Assembly (NCBI GenBank): GCA_019637975.1 | Contig: JAHBUR010000014.1 | Span: forward strand, 26,001-90,000 | Direction: 5' to 3' | Length of the DNA: 64,000 bases | DNA from: Bacteroidota bacterium | Lineage (GTDB): Bacteria; Bacteroidota; Ignavibacteria; UBA10030; UBA6906 | Shown: positions 1 through 9,147 of the stretch, one piece after another | Position numbering within the stretch: position 1 is the stretch's first letter | Layout: every line of letters begins with the position of its first letter | Made by a program: the position numbers and the translations under genes | Notes under the pieces: generated by a model | What the model was told of the DNA's origin: nothing | The model's database searches: none | What the model saw: only the letters and a program-made list of their open reading frames with translations

Positions 1-507
1 GACGGTTCTAAATTCTGTAAATGGAGCCGACAGAACAATAGCCGGACCTGCTCCGATATTGATGAACGGGCGAAAGTTGTCGGCAATCTCCTCCCGGAAG
101 AGTCTTTGCTGTACCCCGAACATTAGCGGCATAACGAGAAAGCGCTGCAACTTTCCGGGAGTAAAACTCTGTCCGGAGAAGTAATTGTATTGTTCCACTT
201 CGCGTTCATCTTTTGATTCTGAGATGGAGAACGTGGCGAAGCCCGAAAGGTCCTCCGTGAACTCACGTTTGTAGAACATTCCGAGGCCGAATCCGTCATT
301 CGAAACAAGAACATCCAGCCCCCACGCATTACGGTAGACCGGCTCTTCGAAATCACCGTCGGTAATCACCACAGTTGTGTCCGGCTTGAGAGCGGAGCCG
401 AAGACGATGCTTCTTGTCGAATTGTCGGGAGCGGGAGGAGTTTGTGCCGCTGCAAATGATGTAAGCACGACAAACGCCACCACCACCAAACCTGGCTTCC
501 TTTTCAT
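1..507 (-). CDS. Outer-membrane beta-barrel protein, N-terminal part (cut by window edge)
   Basis: An open frame runs from an ATG at 507 down to the left edge without a stop, so only the first 169 residues are present. The start is preceded by a good ribosome site (AGGAGGAG about 6 bases upstream on the minus strand). The product begins with Lys-Arg and a hydrophobic stretch ending in Ala-Ala-Gln, a typical Sec signal peptide cleaved near residue 22. The mature part alternates polar and hydrophobic residues with repeated glycine/aromatic positions (GLGMFYKREF, FATFSISESK, FINIGAGPAIVL), which is the look of a small outer-membrane barrel. No specific family is recognised, and the C-terminal strands needed to decide are missing. 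Confidence 0.7.
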   Translation of the reverse strand, partial: MKRKPGLVVVAFVVLTSFAAAQTPPAPDNSTRSIVFGSALKPDTTVVITDGDFEEPVYRNAWGLDVLVSNDGFGLGMFYKREFTEDLSGFATFSISESKDEREVEQYNYFSGQSFTPGKLQRFLVMPLMFGVQQRLFREEIADNFRPFINIGAGPAIVLSAPFTEFRTV

Positions 508-581
508 AACTCCTCCTGCGTAATACATTCCCGTTTCTCAGACCTCTTGTGCAAGATAGTCGGTTTGACGTTGAGAATCAA

Positions 582-1760
582 TCACAGCACTCTCACAACC
601 GCAAACTTCAGATAACGCGTCTCGGGCATTGCCGGTAACACCGGGTGATCAGGTGCCGCTCCGCGCCAATCCAGCAGTTGTATCCTGCGGCCTGTTTTTG
701 TTGCCATCGAATCGATGATATCGAGAAATACCCCGGATTCGATATGATGCGAACATGAGGCGGTCAAGAGTATTCCGCCCTCTCTTATAATACGATAAAC
801 TCCGGCATGGAGTTCCCTGTACCCCTGTTTTGCCGACTGAACATTCTTCTTGCTTTTGGTGAACGAGGGCGGGTCAAGAACAACAACGTCGAATGTTCTT
901 CCTTCGGCGTGAAGTTTCTTCAGGGAATCAAATACGTCTGCCTGCTCGAAGGTAACACGCGTCAGTTGGTTGAGTGCTGCGTTTGCGGTCGCCCGTTTCA
1001 CTGCATCTGCGGAAGCATCGATGCCGAGTACGGATTGTGCACCTGCATCTGCAGCGTGCAACGCGAACCCGCCGTCATTGCAAAAGCAATCAAGCACTTC
1101 GGCATCCGGGGCAAACCGTCGAATGGTCAACCTGTTCTCCCTCTGGTCGAGAAAGAAGCCGGTCTTCTGACCCTCGAGTACATCAACCGAGAATCTCAAA
1201 CCCTCGTTTTCAACAATCGTACATCCGGCTTCACCCCGAAGGACACCTTTTCGCTGGGGAAGCTTCTCCAGATCACGCAATGGTGACTCATTGCGTTCAA
1301 TAATCCCTTTAGGCTGCAACAGGGATTCAAGAATGTCGCAGATTGATTGCAGCCGGGCATCCATTCCAAATGAGAATGTCTGAACGGAAAGAAATTCGTT
1401 AAACTTGTCCACAATCAACCCGGGTAAGAAATCGCTTTCACTGAAGGCAAGCCTGAACATGTTTCCCGACGGATAGAGTTTCTTTCGAAGATCCAGCGCT
1501 TGCTGCAGTCTCTTTCTGAAGAAGTCTTGATCGATATCTTCAACGACGGTTGAGAGCAGTCGAGCGCTGATCAAGGAGTGGGGGTTGTAGAATCCGACGC
1601 CAAGCGTTTTGCCTCCGGCCGACAGGAGTTCAACGACATCCCCGATGAGCGGGGTTCCTTTCGTCTCGCGAATTTCATTGCTGAAGACCCACGGGTGGCC
1701 CGACAGAATGCGTCCTTCTTCCTTGTTTTTTAGGATGATTTGTTTCTCGAGGTGGCCCAT
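582..1760 (-). CDS. rlmI: Class I SAM-dependent 23S rRNA methyltransferase, RlmI family
   Basis: The 392-residue product matches the length and order of the RlmI/YccW family: an N-terminal PUA RNA-binding domain (about residues 1-80, with SGHPWVFSNEI), a central EEHEE-like linker, and a C-terminal Rossmann methyltransferase. Motif I is LDCFCNDGGFALHA and motif IV is DPPSFTKSK. Family members methylate C5 of a cytosine (C1962 in E. coli) of 23S rRNA using S-adenosylmethionine. The gene stands alone, with the HAD gene starting divergently 100 bases away. The start ATG at 1760 gives a protein that begins directly with the PUA fold. The exact target base in this organism is inferred from family membership. 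Confidence 0.88.
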   Translation of the reverse strand: MGHLEKQIILKNKEEGRILSGHPWVFSNEIRETKGTPLIGDVVELLSAGGKTLGVGFYNPHSLISARLLSTVVEDIDQDFFRKRLQQALDLRKKLYPSGNMFRLAFSESDFLPGLIVDKFNEFLSVQTFSFGMDARLQSICDILESLLQPKGIIERNESPLRDLEKLPQRKGVLRGEAGCTIVENEGLRFSVDVLEGQKTGFFLDQRENRLTIRRFAPDAEVLDCFCNDGGFALHAADAGAQSVLGIDASADAVKRATANAALNQLTRVTFEQADVFDSLKKLHAEGRTFDVVVLDPPSFTKSKKNVQSAKQGYRELHAGVYRIIREGGILLTASCSHHIESGVFLDIIDSMATKTGRRIQLLDWRGAAPDHPVLPAMPETRYLKFAVVRVL

Positions 1761-1810
1761 GATGACTTCAAGGTACCAAGAGGTGAGCCGAATAGCAACA
1801 CATGGTTTTA

Positions 1811-1839
1811 TTGATACTCGCTGTCAATCTGCGTATCTT
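1811..1839 (+). promoter_or_regulatory. Possible sigma-70-type promoter upstream of the HAD phosphatase gene
   Basis: TTGATA at 1811-1816 and TATCTT at 1834-1839 are separated by 17 bases and end 20 bases before the ATG at 1860. The -35 box is good and the -10 box is only fair. An AT-rich TATAAAAT lies just downstream at 1841. Inference from sequence alone. Confidence 0.3.
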
Positions 1840-1859
1840 TTATAAAATAGTCACCCACA

Positions 1860-2543
1860 ATGAGACTCCTTCAAGGGAACTGTGTGAAGAACGGTCAATT
1901 CCCCTGTGTAATTTTTGATATGGATGGGACCCTGACGCAAACAAACGATCTCATCTTCGCCAGCTTCAACCATATCACGCAAAAGTACCTCGGCAAAACC
2001 TTCACACCAAAAGAAATCATCAGTTTTTTCGGGCCACCGGAGGAAGGGGCAATTAAGAAGCTGCTTGGGGCTGATCAAGTCGAGAAGGCAATGGATGAAC
2101 TGTGCGAGGCATACCAATCCCGCCATGCAGAATTGGCCCGGCTTCATTCGGGGATCGAAGATGTATTGGCCCTTCTGAAGGGACAAGGAAGAACGCTGGC
2201 AGTGTTTACCGGCAAAGGCCGTCGAACCGCCTCGATTACACTGGAGGCGTTCAATATTGCGCCCTATTTTGATGTTGTCGTTTCCGGAAACGACGTGGTG
2301 AACCACAAACCGCATCCGGAGGGAATCTGCAAGGTGCTGGAAAAATACTCGCTAACGGCTGACAGGGTGTTGATGGTGGGTGATTCAATGGCCGACGTAC
2401 ATGCGTCGCAGAGCGCGCGGGTGAAAATGGCAGCTGTTCTTTGGGATTCATACGACAAGGAACGGGTGCTTGCGGCCCGCACTGATTTTGTTTTTCACAA
2501 CGTAAGCGAAATGTTCGAGTGGTTTCATAGTAACTCTTATTGA
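1860..2543 (+). CDS. HAD-superfamily hydrolase, phosphoglycolate-phosphatase-like
   Basis: This 227-residue protein has all four HAD motifs. Motif I is FDMDGTLTQT, with the nucleophile and general acid at Asp20 and Asp22. Motif II is the Thr in FTGKGRR, motif III is the Lys in NHKPHPEG, and motif IV is VGDSMADVHAS. A helical cap sits between motif I and II, as in subfamily IA phosphatases such as Gph and PpaX. It should remove phosphate from a small phosphorylated metabolite in the cytoplasm. The substrate cannot be told from sequence. The start at 1860 leaves about 15 residues before the core; a later start is possible. The next gene begins 6 bases after the stop, so the two are probably cotranscribed. 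Confidence 0.85.
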   Translation: MRLLQGNCVKNGQFPCVIFDMDGTLTQTNDLIFASFNHITQKYLGKTFTPKEIISFFGPPEEGAIKKLLGADQVEKAMDELCEAYQSRHAELARLHSGIEDVLALLKGQGRTLAVFTGKGRRTASITLEAFNIAPYFDVVVSGNDVVNHKPHPEGICKVLEKYSLTADRVLMVGDSMADVHASQSARVKMAAVLWDSYDKERVLAARTDFVFHNVSEMFEWFHSNSY

Positions 2544-2549
2544 CGTTCC

Positions 2550-3815
2550 GTGACAATATTGTCTTCCGAACATACGCTGTACAAATACCTTTCCCGCTAC
2601 GGGGTTCCTCTCATCATACTTGTCTATTATGTAACGGCCGCGGAGCGGTTCGACTATACGCCCGAAAGTACATTTGCGACGCTGATCGGAGTGAAGGAAG
2701 GAGATGCAAGCTCGCTGTGGATGGTACTTCTGACGCTTTTTGATTCTTTCAGCCTCGATCTTCTTCTTGCGGCAAAAACCCTCAGCCTGCTCTTTTGCAG
2801 TGGTTCGCTTCTGTTCATGTTTTTCGTTGCGTATGAAGTGTTGCGCGATCATCTGTCGGCGTTCTGCGTGACCCTGGCGATTTCGATGCAGGCGTGGTTT
2901 CTGCAATTAGGACCTTCGGGCAGCGGAGTTGCCTTTGCCTTGTTGCTCAGTCTCGCAGCGTTGTTTTTTATGTTGAGGAACGACTATTTGCTTGCAACGG
3001 TGTTTGCCGCATTTGGCGGAATGGTGGCATGGCAACTTACCGGGCTGCTTTTCGTCATCTTGTTCGATGTCTCCATCAACTCGATCAGCAAAACCCGGTC
3101 GGCGAAGGTTGCCGCCAGCATAGTGATGGTGTTTGCAGGAATTGTGTTGCCGTGGGTGTTGTATGGTGCGTACACATCCCTTTTGTTGATCCCTAATGAA
3201 ATTCATGTGAGTGATGTACCGGTCATTTCTCCGCAACTATCGTTCATGACGGTTCTGCTTGTCGGATTGATGTTCGTGGGCATCGTTCTGCTCGCGACCC
3301 GCGACCGTGAACTGCTCCGCTCCCATTCGGCAATTGTGTTGTGGACTGTTACTGTGCCGTTTCTGCACACCATCATGCTTGCGGTGGCGCTGCCGCTTAT
3401 TCTGACATTTGCTTTTCTTTCCCTGAGGCTGATTGTCGGGATGACGGGATTCCCGCGTGCGGGTGACGCGGTAGTTGTGTTGCTGGCAACCGCGCTTCTC
3501 GCATACAGTCAGTTCGTCTCCCGACCGCCGGTCTATGATCTCATGGACCGGAATATCTCGACAACAGCTGAAATGAAGTCCGCCGGGTTATGGCTCAAAA
3601 CACATATGAATGACGATCAAACAGTGTCCGTGCCGGCATCGTATGGCTGGGCTGTGCGATTCTATTCAGAAAAAATGATCGGTGTTTCGGAAACGGATTT
3701 TGTTCTTTCGGATCAGAGTGAACTGCCGGGCTTCGGCGTAGTGTTCGAACCTGCATCGGATGATCCCCACGTGCATGCCATAGGGCAACGCTACAAAATC
3801 TGGAGGCGGTTGTGA
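2550..3815 (+). CDS. Polytopic inner-membrane protein, GT-C-like topology, function unknown
   Basis: This 421-residue, very hydrophobic protein starts at a GTG. It shows about ten predicted membrane helices, for example around residues 15-30, 55-100, 115-150, 160-180 and 225-300, followed by a soluble C-terminal stretch of about 90 residues. The overall shape (many helices, a short periplasmic first loop after TM1, a soluble tail) recalls GT-C glycosyltransferases acting on lipid-linked sugars, but no diagnostic motif is seen, so that is only a suggestion. Its stop overlaps the start of the T9SS plug gene by four bases (GTGA), indicating translational coupling and possibly a shared role at the envelope. 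Confidence 0.7.
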   Translation: MTILSSEHTLYKYLSRYGVPLIILVYYVTAAERFDYTPESTFATLIGVKEGDASSLWMVLLTLFDSFSLDLLLAAKTLSLLFCSGSLLFMFFVAYEVLRDHLSAFCVTLAISMQAWFLQLGPSGSGVAFALLLSLAALFFMLRNDYLLATVFAAFGGMVAWQLTGLLFVILFDVSINSISKTRSAKVAASIVMVFAGIVLPWVLYGAYTSLLLIPNEIHVSDVPVISPQLSFMTVLLVGLMFVGIVLLATRDRELLRSHSAIVLWTVTVPFLHTIMLAVALPLILTFAFLSLRLIVGMTGFPRAGDAVVVLLATALLAYSQFVSRPPVYDLMDRNISTTAEMKSAGLWLKTHMNDDQTVSVPASYGWAVRFYSEKMIGVSETDFVLSDQSELPGFGVVFEPASDDPHVHAIGQRYKIWRRL

Positions 3816-5113
3816 TTGTTCGAACGATGTGTCTTCTTCTCTGCTGTGCTCAACTTCTTGTCGCCCGGGAAGGCGAACCGGTTCTTCGCGGCCTCTCGGT
3901 GTATGCAGGCAATGATGAAGCGAATCCCCCGATTGTGCTTCGCAAAAACCTCGACCGTGAAGGAAGGCCGGCAGGCAAGTACGGCCATATTACGATTCAA
4001 TTCGATGTTCTTGCAAGCGAGCCACCCGATCTCAAAATCCGGTTTCAGCACTGCAATCGTGATTGGGTTGTGGATGATAACTTGTTCGTCAACAACATCA
4101 ACTACAACACATCATTCTCTCTGAAGTTTGTCACTTCTCCCGGCGGAGTTCAGGGCTATACATACCGGTATGTCAACACATTTCCCGACGCCGATGACGC
4201 TGTCCGGTTTGAGTACTCCGGCAACTGGATCTTCAAAATCATGAACAAGAGTGAGACGATCGTGTTTGCCCACGGCCGGTTTTTTGTTGTTGATGATCTT
4301 GTACCGACCGCCGTTGCCGTGACGAACGAATATTTCACTGAAAGCGCATCACCCTACAATCAAATTCACACAGTGGCCGCCCGTGTGACATTGCCGGATG
4401 AAGCCGATGCCTATTTTTTCACTACTGTTGATGTGTATCAGAACAGGCGGTTCTACCATCCGTACCGCATTGATACGTGGGACAGGAATCGCTATACACA
4501 TGTCGAAGGCATCAACACAGGTGAGCGTGTCTTCAAGATCATGAATATCATGCCGGGCAACGAATATCGCGTCCTCGATTTGGGCAACGTGACCCGCTAC
4601 CCGAATAATTCATTGGTGCGTCCGGTTGACGGTGCTGACCAGATGCGGCTGTTCTGGCGAACGGGTTCCGACAGAAACGGAACAGCGACGCTGAATAACT
4701 ATACGGGGCTCAATTCGGATTACCTTGAAGTGCTGTTCAGACTCGATATGACCCTCTCCGACTATCGTTCTCTGACGAGCGGCGGAAGAAGTATTTATCT
4801 TGTCGGTCCGTTCAACTTCTGGAATCCCGCCGGGGATGATAAACTGATGTGGGACGAAAACGAGCGTTCGTATGTTGTCAAAAAGCTGCTGCGTCGCGGA
4901 ATCTATGACTATCAATATCTCACGGGAACGTGGGATGCGCGTACTCAGGAGGTGGCAAATCAGGATTGGCTTGCCATTGAAGGAAACGATTGGCGCACAA
5001 CAAACACGTACACGGTTTTTGTGTATTTCAACGATCCGCGCTTCGGCGGGTTTGACAGAATTGTGGGGTTAGGGCGGGGCAGCAGCAGTCAGCAACTCCC
5101 CGGCTCTCACTAA
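3812..5113 (+). CDS. Type IX secretion system plug protein (DUF5103 family)
   Basis: This 433-residue protein matches the DUF5103/T9SS plug architecture: a short signal peptide (MCLLLCCAQLLVAREG region), an N-terminal domain with paired beta strands (YGHITIQFDVL, FQHCNRDWVVDDN, GNWIFKIMNKSE, HGRFFVVDDLV), and a C-terminal early-set/carbohydrate-module-like domain (YLVGPFNFWNP, YDYQYLTGTWD). In Bacteroidetes the plug closes the periplasmic side of the SprA translocon when no substrate is present. The GTG start lies within the previous stop (GTGA overlap). The presence of this gene agrees with the two T9SS-sorted proteins encoded at 21.3-23.0 and 50.8-52.7 kb. Family assignment is by remembered motif pattern, not alignment. 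Confidence 0.8.
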   Translation: MIVRTMCLLLCCAQLLVAREGEPVLRGLSVYAGNDEANPPIVLRKNLDREGRPAGKYGHITIQFDVLASEPPDLKIRFQHCNRDWVVDDNLFVNNINYNTSFSLKFVTSPGGVQGYTYRYVNTFPDADDAVRFEYSGNWIFKIMNKSETIVFAHGRFFVVDDLVPTAVAVTNEYFTESASPYNQIHTVAARVTLPDEADAYFFTTVDVYQNRRFYHPYRIDTWDRNRYTHVEGINTGERVFKIMNIMPGNEYRVLDLGNVTRYPNNSLVRPVDGADQMRLFWRTGSDRNGTATLNNYTGLNSDYLEVLFRLDMTLSDYRSLTSGGRSIYLVGPFNFWNPAGDDKLMWDENERSYVVKKLLRRGIYDYQYLTGTWDARTQEVANQDWLAIEGNDWRTTNTYTVFVYFNDPRFGGFDRIVGLGRGSSSQQLPGSH

Positions 5114-5137
5114 GCGTTTAACACTTTGAGCATACAC

Positions 5138-6133
5138 ATGGATCACCATCTGAATATCGGAGTTGTCGGCGTCGGGCATCTCGGTGCCCTTCACGCAAAA
5201 ATGCTTGCAGAACTCGATGATGTTACTCTTGCCGGCGTGTTTGATACCAATACCGCAAAGGCCGAATCCGTTGCCGCGGAATTCGGCACGAAAGCATGTT
5301 CCACCTATGCAGAGTTGGTCGGCGCAGTCGACGCGTTGACGATAGCCACCACAACCTCGACCCACTTCGAGGTTGCCCGGACCGCGTTGGCGCACAGCAA
5401 GCATGTGTTTATAGAGAAACCGATCACGCAAACAACAGCGGAAGCCGATGAACTGAACCGCCTTGCCCGGGATAAGCGCGCGTTGATCCAGGTCGGGCAT
5501 ATCGAACGCTTTAATGCCGCGGTGCTTGCGTTGGAAAAATACAATATCGACCCGCTGTTTGTCGAATCCCACCGTCTTGCGCAGTTCAATCCCCGCGGAA
5601 CAGACGTGGCAGTTGTATTGGATTTGATGATTCATGATATTGATATTATTCTGAGTTTCGTCAAGTCTCCTGTTGTGAGGATAGAGGCGAACGGAGTCGC
5701 GGTTGTGTCGGACAGTGTCGATATTGCAAATGCCCGCATTCAGTTTGAAAGCGGGTGTGTCGCAAACGTAACCGCCAGCCGCATCTCGCAACGGAAGATG
5801 AGGAAGATGCGGCTGTTCCAAAAAGATGCATATCTTTCCATCGATTTCTCCGAGAAGCAGGCGGAAGTGTTCCGGCTCGTTGGAGATGATGAACCCCGGG
5901 CAAAAGGGGCCATGATGCTCGGGCAAATTGAGTCTGCAAAACACAAGAGAAATATCGTGTACGAACTGCCGAAGGTAGATGATGTGAACGCCTTGAAGTA
6001 CGAGCTGGAGTTGTTTGCAAAAGCTATCCGAACGAACACGCCGCCTCCCGTAACCGGTGAAGACGGCAGGAGAGCGCTCGAGGTGGCGCATATCATAATG
6101 GAGAAAATCAGTCAGCAAACCCTGAGGATGTGA
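5138..6133 (+). CDS. Gfo/Idh/MocA-family NAD(P)-dependent oxidoreductase
   Basis: The product has an N-terminal Rossmann fold with GVVGVGHLGALHAKML near the start, followed by the family motif EKPITQT, whose Lys lies beside the nicotinamide in this family. The C-terminal alpha/beta domain contains HDIDIILSF, with the His-Asp pair typical of the active site. Members oxidise or reduce sugars and sugar derivatives, often nucleotide-sugar intermediates for surface polysaccharide. The ATG at 5138 is preferred; a TTG four codons upstream is also in frame. A hairpin follows 36 bases after the stop. The particular substrate is unknown, and nothing in the immediate neighbourhood specifies it. Confidence 0.85.
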   Translation: MDHHLNIGVVGVGHLGALHAKMLAELDDVTLAGVFDTNTAKAESVAAEFGTKACSTYAELVGAVDALTIATTTSTHFEVARTALAHSKHVFIEKPITQTTAEADELNRLARDKRALIQVGHIERFNAAVLALEKYNIDPLFVESHRLAQFNPRGTDVAVVLDLMIHDIDIILSFVKSPVVRIEANGVAVVSDSVDIANARIQFESGCVANVTASRISQRKMRKMRLFQKDAYLSIDFSEKQAEVFRLVGDDEPRAKGAMMLGQIESAKHKRNIVYELPKVDDVNALKYELELFAKAIRTNTPPPVTGEDGRRALEVAHIIMEKISQQTLRM

Positions 6134-6169
6134 ACCCGCGGGGGAGTTATGTTGTTATTGCACCAACAC

Positions 6170-6197
6170 AAGCCCACGACCTGCGAGTCGTGGGTTT
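6170..6197 (+). terminator. Hairpin, possible terminator between oxidoreductase and cca genes
   Basis: An 11-base stem (6170-6180 pairing with 6187-6197, one G-T pair, loop CTGCGA) lies 36 bases after the oxidoreductase stop and ends 15 bases before the cca ATG. Only three Ts follow, so it is a weak intrinsic terminator or alternatively a leader hairpin next to the cca ribosome site. Confidence 0.5.
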
Positions 6198-6212
6198 GAG
6201 TTATAGGAAAGA

Positions 6213-7646
6213 ATGGAAACCGCAGGAACATCAATAGAACTCGCACACCCGTTGCTCAAAACCATCGGCAAACTTGCCGATGCAGAGCAGATGGAAGCGT
6301 ACGTCGTAGGCGGGTATGTTCGCGATCTGCTGCTCGGCCACGCAGACAAGGACGTCGATATTCTGGTCCTGGGGGATGGTGTGGAATTCGCCCGAAAGTT
6401 CGCGAAGGAAATCGGCTCGGAAACAGTTGTCGCATTCGAGCGATTCGGCACAGCGATGGTTCCGGTGGAGGACGGCAAAGTGGAGTTTGTCGGCGCCCGG
6501 AAGGAAGTCTATGACCCGAACTCACGCAAACCCCTTGTGACTACGGGAACCCTGAAGGATGATCTGCGCCGCCGCGACTTTACAATCAATGCGCTTGCTG
6601 CAAGTCTTAATGCAGCAACATTCGGAAAGCTGTATGATGAGTTTGGCGGCATTCAGGATTTGCATGAGGGCATTCTGAAAACTCCCCTCGATCCGGCAAA
6701 AACGTTCGAAGACGATCCGTTGCGCATCATGCGGGCGATCCGGTTTGCATCGCAACTTGGATTCAAAATTGAAGAGAATGTTCATGCGGCGCTCATAGCA
6801 ATGAGTTCACGCCTCAATATCATCTCGCAGGAACGAAAGACGGATGAGTTTCTGAAGATTCTCAAAACCGAAAAACCATCCGTTGGCTTGCGCCTGATGT
6901 ACGATACCGGCGTGATGCAGATTGTCTTTCCCGAAGTAGCGCAGATGGCAGGCGTTGATCAGCGGAAAGATCATCATCACAAGGATGTATTTCTGCACAC
7001 ATGCATCGTTGTTGATAATATCGCGAAGACGACGGACAATCTGTGGCTCCGCTTTGTTGCTCTTGTTCACGATATCGCAAAGCCCCGGACGAAAGCCTTC
7101 AAAGAGGGCATCGGCTGGACGTTCCACGGTCACGAAGAATTCGGCGCCCGGATGATGAAGAGCATCTTCCGCAATCTCAAACTTCCGCTCGACCATCTGC
7201 CGTATGTGGAGAAGCTTGTCCGCCTGCACCTGCGTCCGATGGTGCTGGTGGATGACATCGTTACCGACTCCGCCGTTCGCAGGCTTGTCTTCGAAGCAGG
7301 GAATGATGTTGATGATTTGATGAAACTTTGCAGGGCAGATATCACGTCTAAGAATCCGAAGCTTGTCGAGAAGTATTTGAAGAATTACGATCTTGTCATG
7401 CAAAAGATCGTTGAAGTGGAAGAAAAAGACCGGCTTCGCAATTGGCAGCCTCCTGTAAAAGGAGATGAGATTATGACGGTATGCGGGCTGCAGCAGGGGA
7501 AGCAAGTTGGCATTCTCAAGACGGCAATAGAAGAAGCGATTCTGGATGGCAAGATTCCCAACGAACATGATGCAGCGCTTGCCTACTTAATGAACATTAA
7601 GGATGCCGTGTTAAACGACTTCGAAAAAAGACTGTCAAAACAATGA
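6213..7646 (+). CDS. cca: CCA tRNA nucleotidyltransferase with HD domain
   Basis: The 477-residue product begins with a class II poly(A)/CCA polymerase head: GGYVRDLLLG at about residues 33-42 and the catalytic DxD at Asp47/Asp49. RRDFTINALA follows, then the neck region with EDDPLRIMRAIRFASQL. A C-terminal HD phosphohydrolase domain carries HHHKDVFLHT and VHDIAKP. It adds or repairs the 3' CCA end of tRNAs in the cytoplasm using CTP and ATP. The HD domain found in bacterial versions can carry phosphatase/phosphodiesterase activity. The start is supported by AGGAAAGA just upstream. An A-adding-only or poly(A) polymerase role cannot be excluded by eye. Confidence 0.88.
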   Translation: METAGTSIELAHPLLKTIGKLADAEQMEAYVVGGYVRDLLLGHADKDVDILVLGDGVEFARKFAKEIGSETVVAFERFGTAMVPVEDGKVEFVGARKEVYDPNSRKPLVTTGTLKDDLRRRDFTINALAASLNAATFGKLYDEFGGIQDLHEGILKTPLDPAKTFEDDPLRIMRAIRFASQLGFKIEENVHAALIAMSSRLNIISQERKTDEFLKILKTEKPSVGLRLMYDTGVMQIVFPEVAQMAGVDQRKDHHHKDVFLHTCIVVDNIAKTTDNLWLRFVALVHDIAKPRTKAFKEGIGWTFHGHEEFGARMMKSIFRNLKLPLDHLPYVEKLVRLHLRPMVLVDDIVTDSAVRRLVFEAGNDVDDLMKLCRADITSKNPKLVEKYLKNYDLVMQKIVEVEEKDRLRNWQPPVKGDEIMTVCGLQQGKQVGILKTAIEEAILDGKIPNEHDAALAYLMNIKDAVLNDFEKRLSKQ

Positions 7647-7761
7647 AGGATTGAAACATTTCAAAATCACCCCCGTTTACATGAGGTGTTGGTGCTGAAA
7701 TCCCCAATTCCATTCTTTTCAGTATGTTTTCAACAAATATCGCCCAACAAGAGGAGTAGCT

Positions 7762-9117
7762 ATGCGTTTCACCCGATTCATCACCATTGTCGCAACATTG
7801 TCGGTTATTACCGCAATGGTTGCCTCGGCACAATCACGATCATTGACGCTCGAGCAGGCACGACAGATTGCCTTGGAACGTAACCTGAGCGTCGCACAGG
7901 CACAGAATAACGTAGAAGCCGCGCAGGCAGGTGTTCTTGCCGCCACCGGCAATTACCTCCCGACGCTGTCCGCCTCTGCAGGCTGGACACGATCGCAAAC
8001 CGACACTCCTCCGGGACTTTTCCTGAACCCTGTCACCAATCAGGTTACTACCACCGGCGGAAGATCGCTTGACAACACGCTGAATACGAGCCTCAGTTTG
8101 AACTACACGGTTTTTGACGGATTCAGCCGGGAGGGTGGATATTCACGCGCATCAGCGAATTCGATTGCGACTGAACATACAGCGGCCCGAACTCGTCAGA
8201 GTATTGTATTCAATGTTGAAAGCGCGTACCTGAATGTTTTGCGTAATGAACAGTTAGTGAAAGTAGCGGAAGAAAACTTGAAGCGCGACCAGCGGCAGTT
8301 GGAGCGCATTACGGAATCAAACCGTGTAGGTGCCCTGTCCCGCGCAGATGTGTATCGCCAGCAATCTCAAGTGGCTGCGGACGAGCTTGCGGTAATCAAC
8401 GCACAAAACAATTTCGACAAAGCAAAGGCCGATCTTCTTGCGCTGATCGGGTTGGATGTGAATGAGAGTTTCGAGATAGCCGATCCGACAATATCGCACG
8501 ACATCAGTCCGTCGGAATTGGAATCCTCGGCATCGATGGTCAATGACTTCAAACAGCTTTCCCGGCGTGCACTCACAAACCGCCCCGATTATGCGAGCGC
8601 GACAGAATCCGTCGAGGCGGCGGAAGCCGGTGTCACAAGTGCCCGCAGCACGTACTTCCCGAGTATCAGTGCATTTGCCCGCTACGGACTCACCGGCCAG
8701 ACCTTTTCATCCTTGAGCGACCGGAAAAATCTGAATTGGGGACTGAGCCTGTCGTGGAATCTCTTCGATGGCTTCAGAACAAACAACCAATTGCAGTCTG
8801 CCCAGGTACAGCGCAAAAATGCAGAGCTCTCGTTGCAACAAACAGAACGCAGCATCAATGTGGAAGTGAAGAAAGCCTTGCTTGATTTGGAAGCCGCGCG
8901 TAAGACGTACGAAGTAAGTCTCAAGGGTTTGATCTCTGCAACCGAAGACAGAAAAATAGCAGAGGAACGATACAACCTCGGCGCCGGAACATTGCTTGAC
9001 TTGCTTACGGCAAACGCCGGGCTCGTCAGCGCGCAGGCAAACAACGTGAACGCCGTGTACAATTACATCATCGCCAAACGAAACGTTGAATATTCGGTCG
9101 GCGAACGTGCATACTAA
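7762..9117 (+). CDS. TolC-family outer-membrane efflux protein
   Basis: This 451-residue protein has a clear signal peptide (residues 1-23, ending ASAQS) and two copies of the OEP domain, each a pair of long helices plus two strands: GNYLPTLSASAGW with FDGFSREGGYSR in the first half, and TYFPSISAFARYGL with WNLFDGFRTNNQL in the second. It forms a trimeric channel-tunnel across the outer membrane and periplasm. The start is preceded by GAGGAG. It opens a run of six same-strand genes and supplies the exit duct for the adaptor and ABC proteins encoded next. Confidence 0.9.
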   Translation: MRFTRFITIVATLSVITAMVASAQSRSLTLEQARQIALERNLSVAQAQNNVEAAQAGVLAATGNYLPTLSASAGWTRSQTDTPPGLFLNPVTNQVTTTGGRSLDNTLNTSLSLNYTVFDGFSREGGYSRASANSIATEHTAARTRQSIVFNVESAYLNVLRNEQLVKVAEENLKRDQRQLERITESNRVGALSRADVYRQQSQVAADELAVINAQNNFDKAKADLLALIGLDVNESFEIADPTISHDISPSELESSASMVNDFKQLSRRALTNRPDYASATESVEAAEAGVTSARSTYFPSISAFARYGLTGQTFSSLSDRKNLNWGLSLSWNLFDGFRTNNQLQSAQVQRKNAELSLQQTERSINVEVKKALLDLEAARKTYEVSLKGLISATEDRKIAEERYNLGAGTLLDLLTANAGLVSAQANNVNAVYNYIIAKRNVEYSVGERAY

Positions 9118-9147
9118 CCAAGAATGTCATAACCGCATGGAGGAGTA

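Noticed and set aside
5069..6118. Long minus-strand open frame opposite the oxidoreductase gene
   Set aside because: Its His/Arg/Cys-rich composition is that of a reverse-strand shadow; the plus-strand protein has full family motifs.
6807..7568. Long minus-strand open frame opposite cca
   Set aside because: No conserved pattern; the plus-strand CCA enzyme explains the region.
7650..7670. Imperfect palindrome TTGAAACATTTCAA before the efflux operon, possible operator
   Set aside because: AT-rich, short and lies only 4 bases after the cca stop; no regulator gene is adjacent.
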